Assembly (NCBI RefSeq): GCF_036588685.1
Contig: NC_086384.1
Coordinates: 56,028,945-56,092,944, forward strand
DNA: 64,000 nucleotides
Direction of reading: 5' to 3'
Source: Mytilus trossulus
Taxonomy: Eukaryota > Mollusca > Bivalvia > Mytilida > Mytilidae
Shown here: positions 1 through 12,700 of the stretch, one piece after another
Layout: each line of letters begins with the position of its first letter
Position numbering within the stretch: position 1 is the first letter of the stretch
The notes under the pieces: model-generated
Databases searched by the model: none
What the model saw: the letters and a program-made list of their open reading frames with translations, nothing else
What the model was told of the DNA's origin: nothing
Translations under genes and position numbers: made by a program

Positions 1-90
1 GAATTTCATTTCGGTAACACTGAATTAACAATTAACACAACCGAACAGGGAACAGGACATTCCGAATCCGCAATGTTTGACTTAGTGTGA
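1..90 (+). CDS. 3' end of an HSPA12-like HSP70 gene (copy C, partial)
   Basis: The window opens inside the last exon of an HSPA12-type HSP70. Frame 1 reads EFHFGNTELTINTTEQG and ends MFDLV then TGA at 88-90. The same C-terminus occurs at 31212-31301 (FHFGNTELTVTATEQ, MFDLV) and, more divergent, at 17255-17344. It therefore belongs to a third same-strand paralogue whose body lies upstream of the window. The segment is the extreme C-terminal tail, after the ATPase core, so no catalytic motif is visible. Whether the gene is intact cannot be judged. It is closer to the orphan exon at 30253 than to the complete gene at 9486, suggesting those two are recent sister copies. Confidence 0.8.
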   Translation, partial: EFHFGNTELTINTTEQGTGHSESAMFDLV

Positions 91-145
91 TTTGAACTAG
101 TATGAGAACTTGTATTCTATAGAAAAATGTATTTTGATGATATTA

Positions 146-151
146 AATAAA
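146..151 (+). promoter_or_regulatory. Polyadenylation signal AATAAA of HSPA12 copy C
   Basis: A canonical AATAAA hexamer sits 56 bases after the stop codon at 88-90, a plausible spacing for a short 3' UTR. The assignment is positional only. Confidence 0.45.
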
Positions 152-840
152 AGATGAGGAAATGTTGCTGCAGTGACAAAACAGTGAAATGTTTTTTTAT
201 GATCATTCTGATAGAGAAGATTCTGGTTGATTAAAATCCTTAAACAATCATCCAACATTGGTTTTCCCAGATGAATAACTCTTTAAGAGGTGCATTTTAT
301 TCATTTTATAAAGAGGAATTTTGTTTGGAAACCTATTTAATAAAGTTGAAGCTGTTTGACAGGATTTTTATAGCAAAATACCGGTTAGCAAAATTCAGAT
401 GTTCAAATTTAAAATGTCCGGTAGAAACGGGAAGATGATCCGGAAAAAATGAGCGAATTCGTCATCTGTGACAATGGAATAGAATATGAATTTCATTTTA
501 TCTGTTGAAATTTTTAAAAATTCAGGAAATAAAACTGCTTAGAAATAAATATATACCTCAATAGTATACTGCAAATTTAACGAAGTAAAATTGAAACAGC
601 TCTTAATATTGTGTCATGTAGAAGATTACAAAAGCTTATCAATATTTAAAAAATTCTTACACGATACTTTTGTGTCAGTCCTTTTTTAGTTGAATGTTAT
701 GGTAGTTTGTAAATTGACATTTTGATGTATTTTACCATGTATGTAGCATTATAATGTTTAGTGTGAATGTATTGAGTATAAACATGTGTATACGTGTATT
801 TATGATGTCCTCTTGTACACCTATGTGTCTGAGGGTTATT

Positions 841-865
841 AATAAAGTATTGTCTATTGTCTATC
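841..865 (+). repeat. Probable non-LTR retrotransposon 3' tail (AATAAAG then TTGTCTA repeats)
   Basis: AATAAAGTA is followed by a short tandem repeat of TTGTCTA. Simple-repeat tails after AATAAA are typical of non-LTR 3' ends; comparable tails occur at 34395 (TATTG repeats) and 55500 (minus strand, TTGTC repeats). No coding remnant was recognised upstream, so the extent is unknown. The rest of 152-1880 shows no recognisable gene. Confidence 0.35.
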
Positions 866-1881
866 ACTACAGGTTGAAAAGAAATAAATAACTGTTGGTT
901 CAGATTATTTTTTTATTAAATGTAACAGACCCACAGTTAAGGTAGCTGGGGTCTGAATTAAAATCAGTAGAAAATACAATACCTTGATTTTTTTTGGATT
1001 CGAGCGTTACGAACGAGTCTTTTGTAGACTAAACGCGCGTCTGACGTAAATACAAAATTTAATCCTGGTATCTGTGATGAGTTTATTCCCTTATGTGCAA
1101 AGAGGAAAACATTAAATCGAAGAAAGTTTTTACAGTTTTTTTTTTGTTTTGGAAAATACACCCGTTAATATGAAAAACTTGTCATTTTCTGTAATAAATG
1201 AAAAGTCTTACATATTGATTTTATTAAAGATCTATACCGATTGTTATCTGGTATTTCAAAATCAAAGAAGGAAGATGACACCCAACTCCCCTCAATCCAA
1301 GAAATACGTTTGTGCGTTATATGGTCGATTATACTATAAACGCATGAAGTTATTTGTTATTAACAATTTAGTTCGAAACCAAAAATTAAATGCTTTCAAG
1401 CGTCATGCAGAACCAGAATATCAATTTAACTTGCTGCTTTCAGTTTTTTGTCTCAGTGATGCCAATGAATCGATAGCAGCAATAGCAGTTAGAAGAGCTT
1501 GATAATTCATATTTTGTATATAGTTGCTTTATGGTTCGAAGTTTCCATCTGCTTTATATCTAATGTCCATGACCTTGTAAACTAGCTAGAAATTACAAGT
1601 TAAACTTGACCTTCAATGATGTAGCTGTTATAAAGGTCCCTTCAAAATGATAAAATTTATGAAACCGGTTTGCCGAAGATTACTTAAGTTCATTTTGATG
1701 GACAGTCTAAATATATAACATGTCAATAGCTACCATCATAATCTGGTCGAATTTGATTTTAACTGTTGTTGCAATAACTGTTCCAAATTTGACCTTTGAA
1801 TCCCTTAAGGGTCACTAGCTGTCAAATTTATGTTCACCGGTTTTAATCAAATTCTCATATTTGATTGATAACAATGATAAA

Positions 1882-2048
1882 TATAGATTCTTACATTGAT
1901 ACCAGTGGATTATCGGATTTATCCAATCGAGATAGTTAAATTATCAATTTTAAAGTCCGAGCCGCCTCGGCGAGGACTTTAAAATTTATAATTTAACTAT
2001 CGAGATTGGATAAATCCGATAATTCACGAGTCACTATGTAAGAATCTG
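1882..2048. repeat. Fold-back element, hairpin family 1 (copy 1)
   Basis: Long inverted repeat: the outer arm AGATTCTTACAT near 1884 is complemented near 2036-2047. Inner arms of about 52 bp (about 1908-1959 and 1973-2027) pair around a GC-rich loop (CCGAGCCGCCTCGGCGAGG). A second member with the same flanks (ATAGATTC at the left, GAATCTGTTTCTCTAATGAT at the right) is at 32919-33080. A non-autonomous, MITE-like element is likely. Confidence 0.7.
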
Positions 2049-2059
2049 TTTCTCTAATG

Positions 2060-4730
2060 ATTAAAAAGACATTTTCTTTTTTGTTAACCGAAAATCCCCT
2101 TCGAGTGCCTTTCACATTGCACGAAGTTGTAAATTTCATTAACACCGGTTATCATATTTTGATTCATTCAGTTAGCTTAAAAGGTCATGACCCTTAAAAT
2201 CATCCAATGATCTTTTGAGATCACCAGCAACCACACGTTGATTAAATTTATTTATACAATGGGTTCAGAAAGGGTTAAATTTCCAAAGAATTAGAGAAAC
2301 ATTTATCCAAACTATTAAAAGTCTAATATAAACTATATATATTTTTTTATATATCTCTTAGCTTGTGCCTCCTTAAGTGGTCGAACAAGGTTCCGAATGA
2401 CAGTTTCGATTTCGTGTAATACTTTTTAATTTTTGCAACAGTAGTTACCATGAAATGCAGTTAACATTATGTGTATTTTTTACTATCTCAGAATAATTTC
2501 TACTTTCTACTATTTCTAGGTTATGACATTTTCTGATGTCCCACCATTCAATCACTACTGTAAACTACCTTATTTCATTCAAAGTTTGGACATGAAAGAA
2601 AACGAAACACTGCAAGTTCGAAGAACTGATCATCTAGGGTAATGGAGCTTATATCTGAAGAATTATATGATGTAAACCATAAACTCATCATAGATACACA
2701 AATTAATAGTTTGTATGCCAGATACAGGTTTCGTCTACAAAAGACTCACCAATCACTTTTGAAACAAAAACTTAAAAGGCCAAGTACGGAGTTGGAGCGC
2801 ATTTTAATACTTACAATTCCTAACACTATCAGAGAATGTCTCACAATGTCAATTTATAAACAAACCATACATCGACTAGTGTTTGCTATGTTTGGATGGG
2901 TTAAGTATTTTAACGATGAAAGTTCGATGGTGTTAGACTGTCACACAAGTGAGACGTTTGGCTTTCTATAAAACCATATATAATCCACCACCCTCTACAT
3001 AAGACAATGTATATACCAAGTAAGCTATCCGATAGTAATATTCCATTCGTTTGATGTGGTTGTGCTTGTGATGGAAGACTGTTGAAATTTAGTATTCTTG
3101 TATGTAGATATAGAAAGAAGTGGCATGAGTGGAAATGAAAACCAAGTCACAATTTATAAAAGGAAACCATTATAGGCCAAGGTACGGTCTTCACACGGAG
3201 CCTGGCTATATATGTAAATTTATTTATTTTTTTAGATATCTACCTGTGATAAAGTATATGAACGTCATTCAAATACATGATGTGATGTCGTAAATCCATG
3301 AGAGTAGTCCGTTCTTATTATACGGTTTACAGGTTGTAGTGTATTCTATCATATCATTTGTTTATTTTTTTCTCTGTGCAGAGTTTTCTAGCATTTGTTT
3401 GAACTGTATTCCTGTCACATAATTTTGTCATTTTAGCGGTTTTGTTAATATTGCCATTTAAGCAGGAGGTTTCGTTAGCCATAAAAATCAGACTTAACCC
3501 ACTATTTACATATTTTAAACGTCCTGTACTAATTCAGAAATATGGCAGTTGTTATCATATAGACTATCTTTGTGTGTTGGCGTTGTAACGTTGTTTTCCT
3601 CGTATAGTTGATGTGTTTACTGTGGGATTTTTTGTAACCCGATATTCTCTTGCTAGTAATCAAATTATGACTACTGAACATCGGAATACTACTGTTGGAT
3701 TTATTCTGTGACAAGTGAAAAAAAAAACCTTTCAAATTTAGATCTAGAATCCGCGTAAAATGTAAATGTTGTTGGAAGACAGTCAAAGGCTTTGTACAAT
3801 TTTTTGCAGATATTTGTTAAAAAAAAATGAGAATGGAAATGGGGTATGTGTAAAAAAACAACTACCCGGCCAAAGACTAGAACACAGCCAAAGTCCACCA
3901 ATGGGTCTTTAACACAGCGAGAACATCCCGCATTCGGAGGCCTGCTTCAGTTGGTCCATAAAAAGTGTGTAGTAGATCAGTGAAAAAGGGACGGCATACT
4001 GAACTCAAAAGATATAATTGAACTAAAATTCTAAAACATAAAAATCAGATGTAGTTTAACACTACACATATTTTAAAATCCGTTGCTGTTATACAGATAT
4101 CATGTGGTGCTCCAGAAAGTGGTAGGATTTACTGCAATGAATGAAAAGTAGGAAAAAATGGTATCAGTATCAGATTTGACCCTGAACTTGTTAATTATAA
4201 GTGTTAATATTAATTTTGTAAAAAAAACCAGGAGGGTACCGGTAAAACATATTGTCGTATTTAAACAAATGCCCTTCTTATCATAGATATTGTTGTCAAT
4301 TATTGAAGTAAATCTTGCTTATATGTATTCTTCCAACGGATAAGTATACTAGCTTTTAAGAAGACGAAATCCGATGGAATATGTTCATTGTTAGCCAGAA
4401 AAAGGACATACATCAGATTGAATTATATCCTCTTCATTTATGTAATCAACAAATCAGGTTAGATAATGCTAATAAGAGTATGCATGCACAAGTTATCATA
4501 TACTACAAACGCAAAACACATATATAGACTATTATACCATATTGTTTGTAGCGTGATATTATGTTGTACTGTGATAATTTTAGAGGGAGGGTTTGCACTT
4601 TAAACCATTTTAACCCCGCGACATTATGTATGTGTCTGTCCAAATTTAGAAGGCTTTAATTAAGTAGGTGTCGTTTGTTTCTGTATGTCATATTTGTTTT
4701 TCGATTATTTTTTTTTTTTAAATCATGCAT
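2060..4730. other. Intergenic region with dispersed repeat fragments
   Basis: No recognisable gene. About 3000-3240 resembles two repeat families found elsewhere here (the CATTCGTTTGATGTG family and a trace of the GCCTTCAACA family). About 3560-3730 resembles the ACTACTGTTG / GTAACCCGAT family seen again at 20.6 and 21.2 kb. Confidence 0.4.
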
Positions 4731-4734
4731 TTCG

Positions 4735-4920
4735 TTTTCTCGTTTGAACTGTTATACAGTTGTCATTTTGGGTCCTTTTATAGCTGACTATGGGATATGA
4801 CTTTTGCTCATTGTTGTAGGCCATACCGTTGACCCAAAATTGAGAACTTGTATGTCAATTGGTCTGTGGTGGAGAGTTGTCTCATTGGCAATTATACCAA
4901 ATCTTATTTTATATACTAGT
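4735..4920 (+). repeat. Dispersed ~200 bp repeat (TTCTCGTTTGAA to TCTCATTGGCAAT family), copy 1
   Basis: Contains the family landmarks in order: CTCGTTTGAACTG, TTTTATAGCTGACTATG, TTTGCTCATTGTTG, GTTGTCTCATTGGCAAT. Other copies are at 7598 (minus), 27538 (minus), 28235 (plus), 35940 (plus), 58068 (minus) and 61557 (minus, partial). Confidence 0.75.
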
Positions 4921-5559
4921 CAACAAAAGAAACGATACAAGGCAATGTATTTTCCATGGATTATGAAATTGGATACACTGTACCAAGGTAAATAAATGCC
5001 CAATCGATCTAATATTGTCAGAGTGTTATTTTCTCATCAAAACTTTTGATTTTAGGCAATTACGCTAAAACTTTGAAGAAATTGTTGTTCTTTTAAAATT
5101 GTATTTTCATCCAAAAATTATAAAATCGCTATTACTATTTAACTCTAAACCTATCAAACATCACGGGTAGTAACCTCGTCATATCGAGAAGTGTTTAGTA
5201 CAGTGATTATGTCATTGTTTGGTTAAGATGAACACGGTTGTGTTAAGTTTCTTCCCCAAACGATTGTCTCAGTTCTATTAAAACGAGCAAGTAAAACGCA
5301 AATAAGATGTTTCAGTCGGCATCGTTAGTCAAAGGAATCTACCTTAGAATTGTTGTTTTTTATGAAACTTACACAGAATAAGCAAACTATAGAAATTGAC
5401 ATGATTCGGTTATATTTTTTTTCGGTGTCTTTAAATTCGTCGTAATTTTGATCAATTTTGTCACAGTTTAAGCCCTAGTCCAAGATCGCACCACGCTCAC
5501 CGTGACCTAAATTTAAATTCAAATCATGGTGAGCTCGCAGTATGAGCGACATGAAAATG

Positions 5560-5855
5560 AAAATTTTCGTTTCAATCACGTTGCTACTTCGTCTTAATTA
5601 CGCTTTTGTAACGATCCCGCTACGATAATACCCGTTCTCGTCCCGCTTATTCTGCGACCTCACTACGATTATTACGATCTTTTTACGCTCATCACGTCCT
5701 CACTCCGACCATACCACGATTTAACCGATTTTAATACGATCTTACCACGCTTCTACTGCGATTATAGCACGCTCTTACCACGACCATACTACGATCATAT
5801 CACGTTCATACCACGATTTGTATTACGCTCCCAGCAATAACGTGAATATCGTGTT
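5560..5855. repeat. Degenerate short-period array of ACGATnnTACC / CACGnTC units
   Basis: About 300 bp in which short variants such as TACCACGA, ACTACGAT, CACGCTCTTACCACGACC and TACGATCTTACCACGC recur every 10-12 bases. The units are too diverged for an exact period. There is no open reading frame or RNA gene fold. The array abuts the hairpin at 5869. Confidence 0.55.
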
Positions 5856-5868
5856 CCATGTCTCGGTT

Positions 5869-5957
5869 ATTGTATAGAAAGGTATATACTATGAAAATTA
5901 GAGCGCGGGGCTTTGTCCTAAGCTCTTATTTTCATAGTATATACCTTTCTATACAAT
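5869..5957. repeat. Fold-back hairpin family 2
   Basis: Arms 5869-5904 and 5921-5957 are almost perfectly complementary (ATTGTATAGAAAGGTATATA against its reverse complement) around a GC-rich loop, GCGGGGCTTTGTCC. The layout matches the other fold-backs in the window: an AT-rich stem and a GC-rich loop. Confidence 0.75.
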
Positions 5958-5959
5958 AT

Positions 5960-7590
5960 GCAATTTAGCACATATTTACAACTTGAGTAATCCTGTAATT
6001 AGTCTATTGATATGTTTTGGCTGACTGGAAGTAGCTCATTTACGTAGTTTCGTCAATCTACTCACTATAATATCATTGTAAAAAATGGGATTCCAAAAGG
6101 CCCTTGACTTTAGAATGTTAAGAAGGTAGCTGCTGGTGTAAGAATGTTTATTGATATAAAGCGTTGTTCTACTATAAATGTACGTATTTGCATGGTAAGA
6201 TGATAAAATGAATTCATTAAGAGCAGACAATTCTTAAATTGCAGTGAAAGCTTTACGTTCTTGAATTTTTTGTTTTAATTTCACATAAAACCGAAAACTA
6301 TCTTGAAAATGCTTTTGAATGAGTACAAACAGTTGGATCCCCTGGGCTCCTTCATCTTTGGTTGAAATACCTTTTAAAAATGGCTGAATCTGCCCCTGGT
6401 ATGTACCCATAGGTAGTCTAGTGGATAGTTTCTATGCATGAAATATTTGTAACTGGACATTAGGCAACTAATTATCGACCAATTTATGACTAAATATATC
6501 AAATTGCTTTACTAATAATTTCCCTTCAAAAGATTCATGGTTGACTCTTTTTGTGTACAAAGTAATTGCATGGAAGATAAAGGATTACAAATTTTATATT
6601 GAGTTGTACTTTAATCAAGGTATAAAGCACCATAATTATTACTCTTTATTTAAATGAAAGAAACTTTTGTAATTGTCAAAACAAAATTTAGATCAAAAGA
6701 TTGATTAGTAGGATGTTAAAAATCTGTTTGAAAACTAATTACAAATTATTTAGTTAAATTTGGAACACAGAATTTATTTCAAAATAGCCAGTAGCTATTT
6801 TTGTTCTAATATCTTGATTACAATACAATGAAATCTTACCCTTGTGGTCATTCATGCCTAGTGACTTAGTACACGAGAAAAGTATGTACTATGAAAACTA
6901 GAAGGCAAATTCAAGCAATTTGATTGGACGAGAAGTTGTAAGTATCATAATTAAATACCATATCATTCCTTCTATTTCTCATTGATACGTAAAGATTCTC
7001 AGTAACAACGCAGTCATAAAATTTTCTTAAGTAGGGGCACTGACTGCCTTAGAGGGGGCCCTCTCCAATCATGCTTCCGTGATTTCCTATATAATAACCT
7101 ATATAAACAATCTGTAGACAAGTATGTGACACTTTAATAAAATAAATAATTATTATTATAATCAACCAATTTTCTGCCAGAAAGGGAGGGGCCGGGACCA
7201 GGGCCCTTTAAATCCGCCTTTGCGTAGTATGCATGTAGTCGGGTCTCAAGAACAGCGTGATCAACACCGAAAGAATTGATCAAAGGTTAAACAAAACGTT
7301 TGAAATCAAATGAGATAATACACGTGAATTGAGCCATTTATTTCTTAAAGTTCAGTAAAAATATATGTACATACTCAACCCTATCACAGTATATTGCTTT
7401 ATAAGAGTTGGTTATTTTCCACTCTTACTCCTTAATGATGGGCGCTGGGAAAACCAAATAGTTTTGAATTATTCGTTTCGTTTCGCTTTTATTCGGCTTT
7501 GCAGTTTACAGGTTTTCCTATCAAACTTTCCAAAAGCGAAATAATCAAAATTGCACGTTTAAATTTTTTTCCATTTTTTTGTGAGCTTAG
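5960..7590. other. Intergenic region, nothing recognisable
   Basis: No gene seen. A GGGGGCCCTCTCC stretch near 7060 and AATCCGCCTTTGCG near 7215 resemble one edge of a repeat whose other edge may be GTGGCGGATCCAGGG near 7935, but this pairing is weak. Confidence 0.3.
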
Positions 7591-7597
7591 AATATAT

Positions 7598-7800
7598 ATA
7601 AAGAAAGAAGATGTAGTATGATTGCGAATGAGACAACTATCCACAAAAGACCAAAATGACACAAACATTGACAACTAAAGCTCACCGTACGGCCTTCAAC
7701 ATTGAGCAAAGCCCATACCGCATAGTCAGCTATAAAAGGCCCCGATAAGACAATGTAAAACAATTCAAACGAGAAAACTAGCGGCCTCATTTATGTAAAA
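7598..7800 (-). repeat. Dispersed ~200 bp repeat (GCCAATGAGACAACT family), copy 2
   Basis: Reverse-strand copy of the element at 4735, with GAGACAACTATCCACAAAAG, GTACGGCCTTCAACATTGAG, GCATAGTCAGCTATAAAAGG and ATTCAAACGAGAAAACTA in order. Confidence 0.75.
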
Positions 7801-7804
7801 AAAA

Positions 7805-9440
7805 GATATTTTAAAATGATTCTTTATTCTATCATTGCACGTGCTCTTTATTTTTATTTTATGAATTAGACCAACTCTTTAATTTTTCTACCGTTTTAGA
7901 ACTAAAAAAAATACCACAAAAAAAAAGAACACCCAGTGGCGGATCCAGGGTGAGGGTTCCGGTGGTAGGAACCCATCCTTTTTTGGGGGTATACGATTAA
8001 CACTCCTCTTAACACTAGTTTCAATGAATTACATTTGACAACGAAAGTTTCAAGTGCTGGGTGTTAATTTCATGATAAAAACCATGTATATATATATATA
8101 CATTGTCGGAAAATACAAAATTTATTCGTACTAGCTTCGCTGTTTGTCCTGTTTCTAAAGCTCATACAAATACATTTTATATTTTTTGGAATTTTGATGT
8201 TTGAATTTTTTTTTAAATTTTTGATTGATAAGTGTACACGGACCTGATAATTTTCCAAAATGAAAATTTTATGTCTGAATCAGTATTAAAATGATCACAA
8301 ATTACCCGTTTTCTTAAGCAAGTATTTTTCGTATAATGCCAGAGAATACAGAAACTACATGTACATGGACGTCATAGAGGGGTTAATAAAAACTGACAAA
8401 ACCCAAAGAATAAAGTGACAATATATATAAAAAGAATAAGAACTAAGAAAGGTAATATTCATATTAACAGTCAAAACAACACAATAACATGCATATTTAA
8501 ACCAACTTAAGGATTTGTATAGTAACTATACAAATCTTTGATTAAACGAAAGTTTGAATTATTGGTCAGATATTGGCCTAAATATTAATCTTATTTATCA
8601 AATATTTAGTAGTAAATACAGCAGTTTTTAATATTTGATCAATAGCTTGCTGTTTAATCTGTATCGCTCGCCTTTGATGCGCACCCTTTACCATACCCGA
8701 ACTCAAATTTCTCATTTATGACATTAGTGATTCCGGCTGCATTTACATGAAGTCAATGTTTTAATTTATTCAAGCTTCTCAAGAAATCTTTATTCCTTTA
8801 TGGGCATTTAATTTTTATATATGTTTAATGATATTTCATAAAAGTCGATTGTTTCGATACTATCTGTATATTAACATGCAATTTAATATTTTGAAGATAG
8901 GTATGACATTATTATCATAATTATAGATCATGTAAACTATAAACAGGCAAACAGGTAAACGACGCAGGCGTATTTGCTTTTTACTTCCTCAAAATTCCAG
9001 TGTCAACTTGGTAAGTTTTTCCAAAGTTTGAAATTTAATTCCTCAATCTTTCAATGATAATTTGGTAAATTTTATCAATTTAACCCTCAGAATTAGTATT
9101 TATTACCCTGGATTCGAACTATATTGGGTTTTTAAAAGGACACATATTGTTTTACTTTCGTTTTAGAGTAAGATTGATATTTGAATTCCTATTAATGCAT
9201 ATTAAATCAATCTGTTTTACGTCAACATTTAGTTTTTCTTTTTCATATAATTTTTGGTTTTACACTGCAGTTTGAACCATCATGACAGTTAAATTGGTAC
9301 CTAAAAACGAAAATTCTGTTTCTAATATCATCATCTTCATGTCACGTGTTTGTGTGCCTTGCTATCTATATATATTATATATAGGTTGTATACCTTTCAG
9401 TTATCATATTGACTGGGCATATTGAAAATTAAACATAATT
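7805..9440. other. Region upstream of the HSPA12 gene
   Basis: No coding sequence seen. Contains GTGGCGGATCCAGGG near 7935, a common kind of repeat edge, and a short TATA microsatellite near 8085-8100. The promoter and a possible non-coding first exon of the HSPA12 gene should lie here, but no core promoter element stands out. Confidence 0.35.
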
Positions 9441-9441
9441 T

Positions 9442-9450
9442 CTCTTTCAG
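9442..9450 (+). promoter_or_regulatory. Candidate 3' splice site in the 5' UTR of the HSPA12 gene
   Basis: A pyrimidine-rich TTTCTCTTTCAG ends at 9450, 35 bases before the start ATG at 9486. This suggests that the first coding exon begins here and that a non-coding 5' exon lies upstream. The sequence is a good consensus, but no transcript evidence is available. Confidence 0.45.
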
Positions 9451-9485
9451 TCACTTTTACAGAGAACACAAGAAAGAAGAATAAA

Positions 9486-9794
9486 ATGGACGACTCCGAC
9501 CATCTTCTCGTAGCTGCAATAGATTTTGGTACAACATATTCTGGCTATGCCTTTTCAACGAAAAGTGATTTCAAGAAAGACCCGCTAAAAATCCACGCTA
9601 ATCAAGCATGGAATGCCGGAGGGAGACAACTGCTTTCATTAAAGACCCCAACAGTTCTTTTACTTGACAAGAACAAGCAATTTGTTTCATTTGGTTATGA
9701 AGCTGAAAACAAGTATTCCGACCTTGTAATGGACAAAGAACATGAGGAATTCTACTACTTTCATCGATTTAAAATGAAACTACATAAAAATACG
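9486..9794 (+). CDS. HSPA12 copy A exon 1
   Basis: 103 codons, ending at ACG|GTAGAG (phase 0). Encodes the phosphate-1 loop DFGTTYSG and the TPTVLLLDKNKQFVSFGYEAE strand region that is also recognisable in the two fossil exon 1 copies (22.5 and 49.9 kb). Read-through into the intron gives a stop three codons later, so splicing is required. Confidence 0.9.
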
Positions 9795-12700
9795 GTAGAG
9801 TAATTTTAATTGATAACTAGAGGCTCCAAAGAGCCTGTGTCGCTCACCTTGGTCTATGTGGATATTAAACAAAGGAAGCAGATGGATTAATGACAAAACT
9901 GTGTTTTGGTGATGGTGATGTGTTTGTACATCTAACTTTACTGAACATTTTTCCTGCTTATAATTATCTCTATCTATAATAAACTTGGCCAAGTAGTTTC
10001 AGTGGAAAATGTTAGTAAAAATTTACAAATTCTACGATAATTGTTAAAAATTGAGTATAAAGGACAATAACTCCTTAGGGGGTCAATTGACCATTTTGGT
10101 CACGTTGACTTATTTCAAGGTCTTACTTTGCTGTAAATTATTGCTGTTTACAGTTTATCTCTATCTATAATAATATTCAAGATAATAACCAAAAACAGCA
10201 AAATTTCCTTAAAAATACCAATTCAGGGGCAGCAACCGGGGGGGGGGGGGGGGGGGGGGGGGGGTTACCCAGCAAAAGGTTGTCCGATTCATCTGAAAAC
10301 ATCAGGGCAGATAGATCCTGACCTGATAAACAATTCTACCCATGTCAGATTTGCTTTAAATGCTTTGGTTTTTGAATTATAAGCCAAAAACTGCATTTTT
10401 ACCCCTATGCTTTATTTTTAGCCGTGGCGGCCATCTTGGTTGGTTGGCGGGGTCACTGGACACATTTTTAAACTAGATACCCCAATGATGATTGTGGCCA
10501 AGTTTGGTTTAATTTGACCCAGTAGTTTCAGAGGAGAATATTTTTGTAAAAGATTACTAAGATTTACGTAAAATGGTAAAACATGGACTATAAAGTTACT
10601 CATAAAGGGGTCAACTGATCATTTCGGTCATGTTGACTTATTTGTAGATCTTACTTTGCTGAACATTATTGCTGTTTACAGTTTATCTCTATCTATAATA
10701 ATATCCAAGATAATAACCAAAAACAGTAAAATTTCCTTAAAATTACCAATTTAGGGACAGCAACCCAACAACAGGTTGTCCAATTCATCTGAAAATTTCT
10801 GATAAACATTTTTACCCCTTGTCAGATTTTCTCTACATGCTTTGGTTTTTGAGTTATAAGCCAAAAACTGCATTTTACCCCTATGTTCTATGTTTAGCCA
10901 CGGCGGCCATCTTGGGTGGTAAGCGGGGTCACCGGACACATTTTTTAAACTAGATACCCCAATGATGATTGTGGCCAAGTTTGAATTAATTTGGCCCAGT
11001 AGTTTCAGAGGAGAAGATTTTTGTAAAAGCTAACGACGGACGACGACGACGGACGACGGACGACAAGTGATGAGAATTTAAAATCTATGCAAATCACGCC
11101 CGTTTGGAGACAAATTATTCTATGGATATACTCTGTTTGAGGTACAGGTCCTTGATTATTGTATCATGATTAAGATGTAAACGTGAATTTATGAACTAGA
11201 GAATTTGCAAAAGCCCTGAACATTTTGTAAAATCAGTACTACTTTGGGTAATCTTTACATACCTTTTTGATAGAATATTTTAAATTACTGCAAATATAGC
11301 AAATTTTGAATCCATAGTTGACTGTTTGAACCATATACTCGAATGTATTTGAATTATTTAATATAATTATCTAAACTATCTTAGTATAAAACAAGCATTA
11401 TTCTAAATTTGGTTTACAAACATTGGCTACTATGAATATAGTGAGTGTTGCTGCCGTTATGCATGTCGCTTTGAGTTATAGAGTTTTAGGGATTTCACAA
11501 AATCGTTAATTTTCCAAATTAACTGACCTCTCATAAAAATACAAACTATTATTGTAGAATTTGTCAAAAACTACAGTGATTGAGGACATAACTGGAAAGT
11601 CAGTTTTAGCAATGGATGTGTTTTCTTTGTCCATACAAGCTCTCAAGGATCATTTAATGGAACTATTAGGAAAAAGAGGAACCACAATGACGGTCAAAGA
11701 TATTAGATGGGTACTTACTGTTCCCGCAATATGGACTGATGCAGCAAAACAATTTATGAGAAAAAGTGCTGAAAAGGTAAATATGAATGATTCTTAGTCT
11801 GAACTTATTCGGTCTCATATGACTACAAGGTGTAACAGGAATACAAATTGCTGCTATTTCAAGATCACCTCTCGTTTTTTTTTTTTTACAAGACCTTACA
11901 ATTGGTTGATTGATTGTTGTTTGCTTTAAATTTATTGACAAGCATTTCATTCATCTTCAGAACGTGAACAATTTATCAATAAATACAAAAGGTAGGAATC
12001 GACTGCGACTGACGAGAAAATTTGAACTGGCACTGTAAATAAGTTTTTTGGATAGGGACAGTAATTTAGCTTTTCACCAGACCATAAACTTACCCTCATA
12101 GAGTTGTTTCATATATATTTAGAAAAATTTGGATAATAAAGCTAAGGACAGTTTCCCCAAAAGGGCATTAATGAAAAAAACATTGAAGAGTCACTCATTT
12201 TCTCTGCCATCACATTTGTCCAGTAACTCTGGCTTCCGTACTGGACTCTTAGTCTCTTACACATTTCCGGAATTCTTAAATTATACTAGTTTTAATTACA
12301 GAGTTGGCGGGCATGTATAAGTACGCAGCCACGTTCAATTATTTAAGATTATGAATAAAAAATATTACTATTATCAAATTACTATATACATTTTGTACTT
12401 GGGATGTTTTAATATGCAGTCTCTGTTGCAATTACTCTACCGTTATCATATTTTAAATATTATACCAGCTTAGATCGGTCATGAGTGTTTACTGGGACTG
12501 TATTTCCACGCAGTTGTTGCAACATCTTAACTGTAATAACTTTTGTAATTTTTTAGTTGTACCAGTTTTAATCGCATATAACTATTTTTATTGAAGCGTA
12601 TCTTTGCGGTCTTTGTGTCGTGTTTTGAAATTTAAAAATTGTACCAGCGTATCATTCTGTTGTTCTCTTTAAATAACTGTTTATTGTATAAATTTCAAGA

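Noticed and set aside
1149-1502. 117-residue open frame
   Set aside because: No recognisable domain, weak start context, no splice partners; compatible with chance in AT-rich DNA.
2642-2971. 109-residue open frame (MELISEELYDVNHKLIIDTQ...)
   Set aside because: No domain recognised and no neighbouring exons found. Could be a decayed repeat; a protein search would settle it.
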